Origin: a virus
Reading direction: 5' to 3' (one strand)
Length of the DNA: 55,670 nucleotides
Virus record (IMG/VR): IMGVR_UViG_3300044858_003558
Coordinates: 1 to 55,670 of that record
Shown in pieces: positions 27,301 to 35,374 of this stretch. How positions within the stretch are numbered: the first letter of the stretch is position 1; each line of letters begins with the position of its first letter. A program made the translations under genes and the position numbers. The notes under the pieces are model-generated. The model had not been told where the DNA came from. It made no database searches and worked only from the letters and a program-made list of their open reading frames with translations.

Positions 27301-29841
27301 ACAGAAAGTGACTCAATTGCTCTTGAAATTAGAAATGGCAGACTAAAGGGTAAAGCGCTTGAGGAATTGGTTGAATCACAACAAAAGCGTAACGATCTTG
27401 AAGAATATTATAATAAAGTTGTATTGACTAAACAACAAGATGCAATTGTAAGTCAACAAACGGCAAATGAACAAATGTTGGAATTTCTTGAATTACAAAA
27501 TGCAATTGCAGAAAATCAATTTATTGTACAAAAAACAGAAATAGAAATTGCTGCTAAAAGAAATGGTTATGCATTAGAACTTATAAACTATGAAGAAGAA
27601 CTTGCCAATAAAGTTTATGATAAACAAATTCAAGCATTAGATGAAATTGTAAAACGCAATGAAGAGATTAATCGCTTGCAAGAAGGAAGATTTAGCATTG
27701 CTGAAGCGCTTGCTCGTGGAGATATGGCTGCTGCTGCAAGAGCAATTCAGTCAGTAAGACAACAAGAAATTCAGGCACAACTTGAAGCAAAACGAAAGAG
27801 TATTGAAGAGGCAAGAAAGAAAACTCTTGAAAGTATCACTGCTGATGGTAAAACAAGAAAACAAATTGAAGAAGAAAATGCTAAGAGTGCTGCAGACCTT
27901 GCTAAAATTAATTTAGATATTGTTAAAAAACAAATTGCATATGCTCAAGAGTTTACAAAAGCACTTAAAAGAACTCCAGAAGAACTTAAGGCGTATAACG
28001 ATATTGCTACAAAAATTCAAGAAATTGGTGGATTTAAACTTGACAGCCAAAGTCTACTATCAGCAATTAAAGATGCCGTTGCTGGAAAACCTCAAGCACT
28101 TTTGTCATCTGTAGCAGGTGTTATTAATGAACGAATAAAAGATTTATTTGGTGCTAAAGTAGCAGGCGTTGCAATGAACTATGATGAAAATGGTAATCCA
28201 ATAGTAAAGCCTTCTGGAAACGAAACAGATCTAACACCAATAGGAATAAATACGACTGCTACAACTGATAATACCGCAGCATTAAAAACATTAACAGAAA
28301 AAATTACAGTAGGATCTATATCTGCTAAATCTGAACAAAGCGACAGCACATCAGAGTCTGGTGCTATTGCAGATGACTGGATGTTTAATAGAGGACTTGG
28401 ATTTAATTTTACCCCAGTAAGTTCTTCATCTAAACCTTCTAAAAAGAAAACATCTAAAAAGAAAGCGTCTAATTCTTCAAAAATTACAGATGGTAAAAAA
28501 CCTACTACAAAAAAACCTACTACAAAAAAACCTACTACAAAAAAACCAGAAACTGTAAGACAAGGAGAAAAAAAGGTTGTAACTACGCCAACAGGAATAA
28601 ATGTAAGAAACGGAGATACAACAAAACCAACAACGGTAAGTGGATCAGGTATTGATATTAACGTAAGGCCATCTTCTGATGTTGTAAGGGAAACAGTTGC
28701 TTGGGTAGAACGTCAAGAACAATTAGCAGAAGAACAAAGACAAAGAAATATTGATCAACTTACTGCTTCTAAAAATGCTGAACGATCTTCAGCAAACGCA
28801 TCTGATGCAGTTGGTAGGATGAGTCCTCTGGTAGCAGAAATGATGGGTATTTATTCAAGTACAATGCAATTCCTTGGAAATAATGCAAGGGCTGAAGCCA
28901 AAAAAGAAGATGTAGCAGATGTACAAAGAATATTAAATGAAAAAGCAGCCTCTAATGCTAGAGAAGAACAAATAAAAGATAAGGCTGCTCTTACTGTTCC
29001 AGAAGCAATAGAACAAGCAAAACGGAACGCAATTGCAGAGCCAAAAGCCATAGAAGCAAGAGACAATGCAATAGCAGATAAAAAATCTTTAACGGTACCA
29101 CAAGCAATTGCTGCAGCAAATGACGCAGGAAGACTGGCGGATAGAGTAGCATCAACAGCAATTATTGCAAAAAAGGTAGCAGACGCAAATAATGAAAGTA
29201 GAATAAATGATAAAAAGTTAAGCAATACAATGTTTGAAATATATACTGGAGTTGCAGCACAGCAAGCAACGCTAAATAGAGATGCACAAGCAGCAGATAA
29301 AAAGTTTTCAAGTATATCTATTGCTTCTCAAATTAATAAACCAAGCATTAGAGCAATAGAGGGAGCAGGGGTATCTAACCCAACGCTAAATAGAGATGCA
29401 CAAGCAGCAGATAAAAAAGCAGAGTCTGCAAAAGCAACTGCCAAAGCAAATATTACATCTCCATTAAATTTAGCAGCAAGTAGAGCAACGGGAGCATGGA
29501 CGGCAATGTATAGGTCTACGGGCGGTATGGTTCCTAAATATATGAATATGGGTGGAATTGTTCCAAAATATTTTGCAGCAGGGGGATATGGTAAAGGAAC
29601 AGACACTATTCCAGCAATGCTAACTCCTGGAGAATTTGTAATACAAAAAAGAGCAGTTGATATGCTTGGCACAGGGGTAATGAATAATATTAATAATGGA
29701 GAACTTCCAGGTAACTCAGTGTATAATTATAGTCTAAGCGTCAATGTATCAAATAGCAATGCAAATCCAAATGATATTGCAAGAACTGTTATTAATCAAA
29801 TTAAACAAATTGATTCACAAAGAATTAGGGGTAATAGATAA
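21382..29841 (+). CDS. Tape measure protein
   Basis: A 2,819-residue tape measure. GTG at 21382 was chosen because AAAAGAGG lies 8 bases upstream; GTG at 21373 and TTG at 21376 are alternatives. Residues about 190-430 are a TP901-type tape-measure domain (WAGRQLMVGFTIPLTIFG...LEDLAFFLTAMKEGGINASEGANALKSGL-like). A Gly/Pro motif (VVPAMLSPGEAIIPADQNK) appears near residue 690 and again near the C-terminus (TIPAMLTPGEFVIQKRAVD, about 2,745). Hydrophobic stretches near 1,160-1,225 may insert in the host membrane. Coiled coils lie near 1,440-1,490 and 2,130-2,175. A PTTKK repeat and a duplicated NRDAQAADKK unit lie in the C-terminal quarter. No peptidase or lysozyme motif is evident. It sets tail length, and by the usual 0.15 nm per residue predicts a tail of about 420 nm. 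Confidence 0.9.
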   Translation: MADVQSNIQVNIDTTAALANLKNLQRQLATFNASFAKSSTTAVKAQAEFSNNLINSINATGKFAAGIQEIQSSTERFTQSLEKNKFSTREYFKYAAGSTKAFSKMFSSEFNTIQKVAEERVKDLQTQYIKMGRGANGALKAIAVRPLSLDMDDLATKVAITSQKQQIFGQLLKQGSTNLLNFGKNTQWAGRQLMVGFTIPLTIFGTKAAQVFMDLELQAIRFKRVYGEMFTTQGETTKALNEIRKLAEEFTKYGVAVVDTMKMAADAAAQGKQGADLMAQVAEATRLAVLGQVEQQQALETTMSLQNAFGYSAEQLAGKINFLNAVENQTVVGIEDLTIAIPKAGPVVKQLGGDVEDLAFFLTAMKEGGINASEGANALKSGLASLINPSEKASAMLKEMGVDIQGIVQSNKGDIKGTVIGFAQALDTLAPLERARAIEQLFGKFQFARLSTLFQNVTKDGNQAARTLELTTKSVEELAIMSERELGAVEDATGTKFKKSMEDLKVAIAPVGEQFLKAVTPIAEFVGKVLEKFNGLSDGVKGGISKLVLIVGAIGPVVLMTFGLLANGLANIIKLFGAVRNGFLGLGKNSQFLGNQTNYLTTEQQEAATIAASLDQAHSKLIQTFTLERNSIALLAEAYGQAALAATRLKMSNPGYFSAGGPKPKGYAEGVVSVPGPKGAGDVVPAMLSPGEAIIPADQNKKYAPLIQGIIADNIPGFAGGSSGVASHLEGLTPAQLPATLADPVLQKVLSLMPDVKVGLRVLSTTTDGLVTIAKPLIISLKDLATELSQNNIESLTAVGTDRFSGTTTPGSSERNSMLNAAGIAGEPKTYEELVAASAKAKEYVSSGKDIDKRKEAAALVSEQVNIEKQMLGLTDKQRIQAEIDYSRDKHAAAIEDALIKSRVSAGKASVMARDQILEAEKAVQPLLLQAKSEKEKQVILEKAHTAALLKHSTMFAGYDESKTSTEVFNKTQLKMVLRDIPRSQLQYGTPYGDDEIVPEDAAKFNGRAFKGLSGRRLSRNQSAIVDANINAEYKQDKAETYKILKASYTVGSQAARGAIDGFKDTAEIKSPSRIMYIAGAELAKGAIKGFKDAAAKLTRSGAAGELVPTEKTKQPKYKRDGLKIVPVGTTAPNVVDEKDGQLRDAERQKRKIMLARTNGVLFGMSSLSSVLGMMGNGIAQKAAPFMVAMNVATMAMQVIQGPWSALAVGAIALVAGFYYLLEKNKQQAKAQSQYIETMSATTEKMKSIGKLTGNIGASELMDKRRSMGTLDKYLTGFDRKGQQFGTSMMESDIGKQIYENFTVALSSDRGGAVKQFGLQLGSYVADGVMSLEQAESFARSIGISLNDMTVSSQIVGELRELLGPNGENLLETPLLLRTRIIEENLDIGKNSLKGFEESISKLGIAGKTWSGLKSIFTETEVERYAAQVAAVNVQNIEAVQAQVDAQNNLYSKKIQELKKQKELTKDKEKQAALDEQISALTTKQKTETSQLRKGIGKVLDEQMKAYELANVNNVKLGTEVPFFESLKEQVRQKYKDTNAAGAEAFLAKSSNLVSAFSTNETRVKAQRLEVIIDTLVGGGALEVGAATNLLEMFGSDKEKMLKTVSTAFEINDAGQVSEVSNVLYTLFGEKNPEIGAKIFTEITSKKGSGKFEDRAATLAALFKLQGKELKASMIIDDNGSLEKLDQIIELSNKIENLPDPIEKNAIMNILTEGLDIQAGEQKELMAFWDYISKLPKEQQKTAIQSFIQIYKTITPEEEKAAEDAAIAKAGGSILPESVQQKIRGDVGKVATTVGQVKPIYGKTGILPKPSGSTPPPKKKGDGRDTTFDDMNKKLKLFQQASVNSLKGFKELKRVMDLGGKKGGAYMTFNGITNQLVATKKLSTEFIDMIEGLSPEEIQKKFGKFGLEIEKGVVKFKNGIKAGAEQINKALASIAAGEIVANNAKEMQKLENRTAAVNKLRKQGIDYATAMAITESDSIALEIRNGRLKGKALEELVESQQKRNDLEEYYNKVVLTKQQDAIVSQQTANEQMLEFLELQNAIAENQFIVQKTEIEIAAKRNGYALELINYEEELANKVYDKQIQALDEIVKRNEEINRLQEGRFSIAEALARGDMAAAARAIQSVRQQEIQAQLEAKRKSIEEARKKTLESITADGKTRKQIEEENAKSAADLAKINLDIVKKQIAYAQEFTKALKRTPEELKAYNDIATKIQEIGGFKLDSQSLLSAIKDAVAGKPQALLSSVAGVINERIKDLFGAKVAGVAMNYDENGNPIVKPSGNETDLTPIGINTTATTDNTAALKTLTEKITVGSISAKSEQSDSTSESGAIADDWMFNRGLGFNFTPVSSSSKPSKKKTSKKKASNSSKITDGKKPTTKKPTTKKPTTKKPETVRQGEKKVVTTPTGINVRNGDTTKPTTVSGSGIDINVRPSSDVVRETVAWVERQEQLAEEQRQRNIDQLTASKNAERSSANASDAVGRMSPLVAEMMGIYSSTMQFLGNNARAEAKKEDVADVQRILNEKAASNAREEQIKDKAALTVPEAIEQAKRNAIAEPKAIEARDNAIADKKSLTVPQAIAAANDAGRLADRVASTAIIAKKVADANNESRINDKKLSNTMFEIYTGVAAQQATLNRDAQAADKKFSSISIASQINKPSIRAIEGAGVSNPTLNRDAQAADKKAESAKATAKANITSPLNLAASRATGAWTAMYRSTGGMVPKYMNMGGIVPKYFAAGGYGKGTDTIPAMLTPGEFVIQKRAVDMLGTGVMNNINNGELPGNSVYNYSLSVNVSNSNANPNDIARTVINQIKQIDSQRIRGNR
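28501..28545 (+). repeat. Three tandem 15-base repeats in tape measure gene
   Basis: Three near-identical copies of CCTACTACAAAAAAA, encoding PTTKK three times, in a Lys/Thr-rich linker of the tape measure. The frame is kept, and the A7 runs make it prone to slippage. Confidence 0.85.
29267..29303 (+). repeat. 37-base direct repeat, copy 1
   Basis: First copy of a perfect 37-base direct repeat within the tape measure gene, encoding TLNRDAQAADKK; the second copy begins 114 bases (38 codons) later. Confidence 0.9.
29381..29417 (+). repeat. 37-base direct repeat, copy 2
   Basis: Second, identical copy of the repeat that begins at 29267. Recombination between the copies would delete exactly 38 codons without breaking the frame. 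Confidence 0.9.
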
Positions 29842-30476
29842 TGGCAACAGCATCATATATTTTAGGTAGAAAAAGACATGCTAGGCCACAGGCTATAATT
29901 TGGTCAGAAAATTCTGGCACATTAGATACAACTGGTATTTATATTCCTATCGGACAAGAAATAGGTGCTGATTCATCATTAGCAACTACTGCTCAACCAG
30001 CAAATCAATTTTTAATTTTATCAGATCATAATAGATCATCAATACAATTTAAGCCAACAAGAATAGAACAACGACAAAGAATGATTAATGGAAATATGAG
30101 ATCTCATCATATTGCAGACAAAATGACTATATCTATGTCTTGGGACAATTTGCCATCAAGAGCATATTTGAGGGTTGCAGATTTTAATTCAACGGGTAAG
30201 TCTGATCTTACTGGACAGAATGAGTATACAGCAGACGGTGGCGCAGGAGGAGTTGAACTTCTTGATTGGTATGAAAACCACCAAGGTCCATTTTGGATGT
30301 TTTTATCATATGATAATTATAAAAATTTTGGATCAGATGATTCAGCATTCTTACACTTAACAAGTTATAGTGAAATTGTGCAGGTGTATATTGCAGACTT
30401 TAGTTATGATGTTGTAAAAAGAGGTAGGACCAACCACGATCTCTGGAACATTTCTGTTACTTTGGAAGAAGTGTAA
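29841..30476 (+). CDS. Probable distal tail protein
   Basis: A 211-residue protein directly after the tape measure, where siphophages encode the distal tail protein that joins the tube to the tip. It is beta-rich and aromatic (MTISMSWDNLPSRAYLRV, GPFWMFLSYDNYKNF) and ends with SYDVVKRGRTNHDLWNISVTLEEV, a pattern often seen at the end of distal tail proteins. It overlaps both neighbours by TAATG. No catalytic motif is seen. Confidence 0.55.
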   Translation: MATASYILGRKRHARPQAIIWSENSGTLDTTGIYIPIGQEIGADSSLATTAQPANQFLILSDHNRSSIQFKPTRIEQRQRMINGNMRSHHIADKMTISMSWDNLPSRAYLRVADFNSTGKSDLTGQNEYTADGGAGGVELLDWYENHQGPFWMFLSYDNYKNFGSDDSAFLHLTSYSEIVQVYIADFSYDVVKRGRTNHDLWNISVTLEEV

Positions 30477-33400
30477 TGTTTAATAATACAGCGCTAAAAA
30501 ATCATTTTCAAAATTCACCAACTATTCAGTCAAAATCAAAAATAGTTGCTGAGTGGAATATGAATATGCCAGATAATATTTTTAAGTTAGGCAACTATAG
30601 ATATCGCCCACAAAGTAGTGATACTAGATATTTAACAATTCAGTCAACATTTGATGCAAATGATGTCGGACAATTTTATACTGGTGCAACAGATGCTGAT
30701 GTTGTAGTAGATGGTGGGGTAGATGATGATGACAACCCAATATTTTATACCGCAACAAAAGAACAACTTAAACTATATTATTCTTTAGAAGATTGTATTA
30801 AGCCATTTAGACCAAGATCAGGAATCAACAAAACATCTTATATTCCAGGCAGATATGTCCCTTCGCTTACTACTGATGCATTAAATGATCAAGGTTCTTT
30901 TTTTACACAAAGGCCAAGATATTATATGCCAGATAGAAATGATGAATTTAAATACTGGACTTCTTATAGAACCGAAAAAGAATCTACTTCTTCTGCTAAT
31001 ACAACAGAACGAGGTATAGCAAATAGACTTATAGGACAATCATATTATTTAGATGATGCAGCCCCATTTGTTGTTTATAAAAATAATGTTCCATCTAATA
31101 GAGTTATTATTAAAATGCAGACCAATGTTGGTGGTGTTGATTTAGGTCCGTATAAATCTACAATTAGTACTTTATCAGATCCTTTTTATGGTATGGTAAA
31201 TAAAACAACTCCAACTATATGGAAGATTCAAGTATTAAAAGGAAATCAATGGGTAACTGTTCAAGATTTTAACTTTTCATCAACAAGACCAGACGGATCT
31301 CCAATTGTTCCAGATGATGGGTACGTAGAATTATCCTACGGATTAAAAGTTCCAGATCAATATAAATCTCGTTTTATTCATGCTGAAATTTTATCATCAA
31401 CAACCTTGCTTCCAAAAGATGCAGTAGATGGGTATGCATATTTAGTTATAACTAGTAGTTCCGATAAAGGTACATACTACATTTGGAATAATTTAGACAA
31501 TGAGTACAGTCAATTTGTTCCAGAGTATACATGGTTCTTGACTGATGAATCATTAGATCAAACAAAACATTTTGTAACTAACTTGGTTAATCCATCTTCA
31601 TATTTAGAAGCAACAACTAATCAAACTAGATATAGAGAGTTTGATTATATTCGTGGTGTTAGAATTATTGTTGACTCTATGAATAAATTTAATTCAACAT
31701 TTGACCTTATTGAGTTTTCTCCACGACTTAATGTGGACATTTCTGACAGAGTTGTTTCTTATAATGTTACAAAATCTTTAGGAGATCTTGGCTCAGGCGC
31801 ACTACCTATTGGACAATTGCTTGCATCAACTGGAACAATAAATATTTTTGATGAAGATCAGTCTTTTAATGAAAACTCAAATAGTTTGATTTCAGACTAT
31901 ATTAGAAAAAATGTTAAATTTACTTTTTATGAAAATGTTATTAATGTTTCTGGATATGACTATTTAGTTCCAATAAAAACTTTATACTCAGAAGGTTTTC
32001 CTCAAGCAGACATAACAGGTGGAACAATTTCTATTGAATTAAGAGATTTATATTTTTATTTTGAGTCAATGCCAGCACCAGAATTATTTATTACAAATGT
32101 TTCACTAAGTTATGCTGTAGCACTATTACTTGATTATGTTGGATTTAGCAATTATATTTATAAAAGAAATGTTAACGATATTGATCCAGTTATTCCATAT
32201 TTTTTTGTTAGTCCAGATAAAAATTTAGCGGAAATATTAAATGATTTAGCAATATCAACACAGACGGCAATGTTTTTTGATGAATATAATAATTTTATAG
32301 TTATGAGCAAAGAATATTTAATGCCAAGCGCATCGCAAAGACCTATTAATTATGAACTAATAGGTTCAAAAGTAACTGACACTGTCAATATTATTCAAAA
32401 CAAAATTATTGACGGAAAAAAACTTGCCAATATTATTAGTGTGGCATCTCAAGATAAAAAAATATATAATGATGGAAAGATTACTTATAAAACAAGATAC
32501 ATCGATAAGATGTATAGTCAATTAGGACAAGAAACAAGTATTAGTTCTGAAGACAAATCTTGGATATACAAACCATCTTTGTTATGGCAAATACAAGATA
32601 CACAAGAATCAAAGATTGGCAATAGTTCTGGAGGATATAGTCTTGCTGCGCTTGTTTTAAATAAAGATCTTAGCAATTTACCACCTACCGTTCAAGGTGG
32701 AGTTATTCAAAATAATGTTGTTGATTTTGGCGAAAGTGCATATTTGTTAGTTAGATATCAAGGTTATTTTTATGCAAATGGTGAAGTTATAAAATATGAT
32801 GCTGTTGAGTATAATGTCGCAGGAATTGGAAATGTTTGGATTAGTAATGATGCTGAATATAAATATTATTTATCAAATATGCCATTCAATGGAAAAATAT
32901 ATCATACTGGTAGGGTAAGAATATACTCTGAGCCATATTATGAACTTATTGCTGGAACTAGTAGAATGAAAGAAGGTGCAGTAATATCAAGTGGAAGGGC
33001 TCAGTTTGGAACACAAATTGCCTATCACACTGCTGGACTTTTACAAGAATGGTTAAGTTATGATAACAGAAAAGGCTGTGTTATGGAATCACAGTATCTT
33101 TTTGGAGGAAGTACTTTTGCTGGAAGCACAACAACTGGCCCTGCTGGTGTAGATAATGATTTGGCTAAAAAATCTACAGCCAACAGTGTTGTTAAAAAGT
33201 ATTTGGGCAAATCTAATTTAACAGAAAATGAAATATCAACAACTAATATTATTAATCCACAAAAACATAAAGGAGTTATACAATCGTCAGCACTTGTATT
33301 AAAAGGTCCAAACTTTACAAGTACTGATCCAAATGCAACAAATTTTATTACGCTTATTACTAAAAGTTTTCAAGATCGATATAATTATTTTGGTACAAGA

Positions 33401-34822
33401 ATTAGAATTATTGGTGCATCTGTTGGAGAAATTCAAGACGAAAATAATGATTCGTATAAAACACTTACACCACTAGATGGATCAATATATTATCAAATAC
33501 CAACAAGTTCTCCAAACCAACCAATTAAACTATCTGGTAATTCTGGAGGACTTGGTGTATTGGTTAATGCAGCAAATAACAATGGTTATTATTTTGAAAT
33601 TATTTCTTTAGATGGTGGAACTGAAGAGCAACCAGATATTATATTTTATAAGATTAAAAAAGATTCAGATTCTACTAAAGCAATACCAGAACTTTTGTGG
33701 AGTGGCAACGGAGATATTTTATCTGACTCTGGAAACTTTGTTGGTATTTCTAAAAAGTTTGAAGACAAATACACAACAGTTTATGATTTAGCGGTAGAGT
33801 ATGTAGATAATCTTTTGGGTCAAAATAGCAGAAGATTTTATTTGTATATAAACAATGTTTTAATTGCTACGGTTGATGACAAAGACCCACTTCCTAAAAA
33901 TTATAATACGGCACTATTTACTCGTGGCGGATCAAAGTGTATGTTTGAACATCTACTTGCCATGGGACCAAACTATTCTACTAATGGAGCAACTGCTATA
34001 ACTGAGCCAATTAGTAAAGTATTTAGTGGTAACTCAATTAATATTAAGGACTCATTAAGAAAATATGCACTAAGCGGTGTTTTACAAGATACATATTTAT
34101 CTGGTGTTGGCCCTGGGAATAATCCAAATTATAAAATTTTTTATGATGAGTTTGGATCTATTATGAGAGAGTGTGCATATTTAAATGTTAGATTTGATAA
34201 TGCATATCCAGCACTATCTTCACAGATATTAAAACCACAAGACAGAGTAAAAGATTTTACTATTTCAAATTATCAATCAAATGCTTATGGCGCAGAGTTT
34301 TTAATTTTTAATTCAACAGATTCTTTATTAGACCTAGGAACTACATCTTTTAATTTTTTAAATATTCTAGGTATTGCATTTACACAAGATAATACTAATA
34401 CATTAACTGTTGATGATTATTTTAAGAAAACTTCAAGTTTTTCAGATCAAGAACTTAAAGGAAATGCTATTGTATATTCACCTGTTACTGAAGAACAAAA
34501 ATATAATACCATTAAAAATAGCAGAATTATTTATGGAAAAAATGATTTTTCTATTGAAAGTGATTATATTCAAACATCTGACGATGCTGAAAATTTAATG
34601 GGGTGGATAATTAATAAACTAATGCAACCTAAAAAATCAGTAGGGATTGAAATGTTTGCAACTCCAATAGTTCAGTTAGGAGATATTGTTACTATTGATT
34701 ATAAAAACAATGATGATATTGATATGGTAGCAACAACAAATACAAGATTTATCGTTTATAATATTCAATACGATAGAAATGATAGTGGACCATCTATGAC
34801 AGTTTATTTGAGTGAGGTGTAA
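30476..34822 (+). CDS. Large tail-tip/hub protein
   Basis: A 1,448-residue protein, the second after the tape measure and so in the slot of the tail hub or tail-associated protein. Residues about 405-550 (DLIEFSPRLNVDISDRVVSYNVTKSLGDLG...LYSEGFPQADITGGTISIELRDL) resemble the hub core, in which reference-frame and line-element-like segments repeat. The C-terminal end (IVQLGDIVTIDY...RFIVYNIQYDRNDSGPSMTVYLSEV) resembles other phage tail-tip proteins. A concanavalin-like segment may lie around residues 1,040-1,160 (YNYFGTRIRIIG...RFYLYINNVLIATV). It may carry host-binding domains. No hydrolase motif is visible. Confidence 0.6.
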   Translation: MFNNTALKNHFQNSPTIQSKSKIVAEWNMNMPDNIFKLGNYRYRPQSSDTRYLTIQSTFDANDVGQFYTGATDADVVVDGGVDDDDNPIFYTATKEQLKLYYSLEDCIKPFRPRSGINKTSYIPGRYVPSLTTDALNDQGSFFTQRPRYYMPDRNDEFKYWTSYRTEKESTSSANTTERGIANRLIGQSYYLDDAAPFVVYKNNVPSNRVIIKMQTNVGGVDLGPYKSTISTLSDPFYGMVNKTTPTIWKIQVLKGNQWVTVQDFNFSSTRPDGSPIVPDDGYVELSYGLKVPDQYKSRFIHAEILSSTTLLPKDAVDGYAYLVITSSSDKGTYYIWNNLDNEYSQFVPEYTWFLTDESLDQTKHFVTNLVNPSSYLEATTNQTRYREFDYIRGVRIIVDSMNKFNSTFDLIEFSPRLNVDISDRVVSYNVTKSLGDLGSGALPIGQLLASTGTINIFDEDQSFNENSNSLISDYIRKNVKFTFYENVINVSGYDYLVPIKTLYSEGFPQADITGGTISIELRDLYFYFESMPAPELFITNVSLSYAVALLLDYVGFSNYIYKRNVNDIDPVIPYFFVSPDKNLAEILNDLAISTQTAMFFDEYNNFIVMSKEYLMPSASQRPINYELIGSKVTDTVNIIQNKIIDGKKLANIISVASQDKKIYNDGKITYKTRYIDKMYSQLGQETSISSEDKSWIYKPSLLWQIQDTQESKIGNSSGGYSLAALVLNKDLSNLPPTVQGGVIQNNVVDFGESAYLLVRYQGYFYANGEVIKYDAVEYNVAGIGNVWISNDAEYKYYLSNMPFNGKIYHTGRVRIYSEPYYELIAGTSRMKEGAVISSGRAQFGTQIAYHTAGLLQEWLSYDNRKGCVMESQYLFGGSTFAGSTTTGPAGVDNDLAKKSTANSVVKKYLGKSNLTENEISTTNIINPQKHKGVIQSSALVLKGPNFTSTDPNATNFITLITKSFQDRYNYFGTRIRIIGASVGEIQDENNDSYKTLTPLDGSIYYQIPTSSPNQPIKLSGNSGGLGVLVNAANNNGYYFEIISLDGGTEEQPDIIFYKIKKDSDSTKAIPELLWSGNGDILSDSGNFVGISKKFEDKYTTVYDLAVEYVDNLLGQNSRRFYLYINNVLIATVDDKDPLPKNYNTALFTRGGSKCMFEHLLAMGPNYSTNGATAITEPISKVFSGNSINIKDSLRKYALSGVLQDTYLSGVGPGNNPNYKIFYDEFGSIMRECAYLNVRFDNAYPALSSQILKPQDRVKDFTISNYQSNAYGAEFLIFNSTDSLLDLGTTSFNFLNILGIAFTQDNTNTLTVDDYFKKTSSFSDQELKGNAIVYSPVTEEQKYNTIKNSRIIYGKNDFSIESDYIQTSDDAENLMGWIINKLMQPKKSVGIEMFATPIVQLGDIVTIDYKNNDDIDMVATTNTRFIVYNIQYDRNDSGPSMTVYLSEV

Positions 34823-34823
34823 T

Positions 34824-35372
34824 ATGGGTACTTGGGAAGAAGAATGGTTAGAAATGACCAAAGATAAACCAGCAACACCACCAGTTCCACAAATAGATCA
34901 AAAGTCATCTAGTTTAGTGACAAAAGCCTCTATTAAAATAGCAACTCCCCAATATGTTGGTTTTGATGAAAACGTTATAAATCCTATAGGAGAGGGAGAA
35001 ATTGTAAATTTGTTGTTTGAACAAATTGCTGGACACGAACTTTTAATATTAAGTAATAAAAATTTTGTTAATACTAAAAATATAGATTATCAGCCTATTG
35101 CAAATATTGCAAATTTTAAAAACACCTATGATCCAAAAAAGATTATAGCCCTTCAGGATACTTCAGATGTGTATTTTTTCAATTTTGCTATTAACCTTCT
35201 CACTAGAATACCAGATGTTCCAACAGATTCTAGCACAAATGGAACTAATGTATATATAGATGCAAATGGAGACTTAATTATAGAAACAAAAGACAATGCT
35301 TCTGATGAAAGAATTCAAATTGAAATCATTTCAGGTGGTACAATATATAATGATACATTAGGGGTTGATTAG
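34824..35372 (+). CDS. Tail-associated protein of unknown function
   Basis: A 182-residue protein. ATG at 34824 is preferred because GAGGTG lies 4-9 bases upstream; a GTG 12 bases earlier would start within that site. The N-terminal 35 residues are Lys/Pro/Ser-rich (PATPPVPQIDQKSSS); the rest reads ITPQYVGF-type beta structure (VNLLFEQIAGHELLILSNK...VYFFNFAINLLTRIPDVP). It lies between the hub protein and another minor tail gene, so a baseplate or tip role is likely. I do not recognise the family. Confidence 0.5.
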   Translation: MGTWEEEWLEMTKDKPATPPVPQIDQKSSSLVTKASIKIATPQYVGFDENVINPIGEGEIVNLLFEQIAGHELLILSNKNFVNTKNIDYQPIANIANFKNTYDPKKIIALQDTSDVYFFNFAINLLTRIPDVPTDSSTNGTNVYIDANGDLIIETKDNASDERIQIEIISGGTIYNDTLGVD

Positions 35373-35374
35373 TC

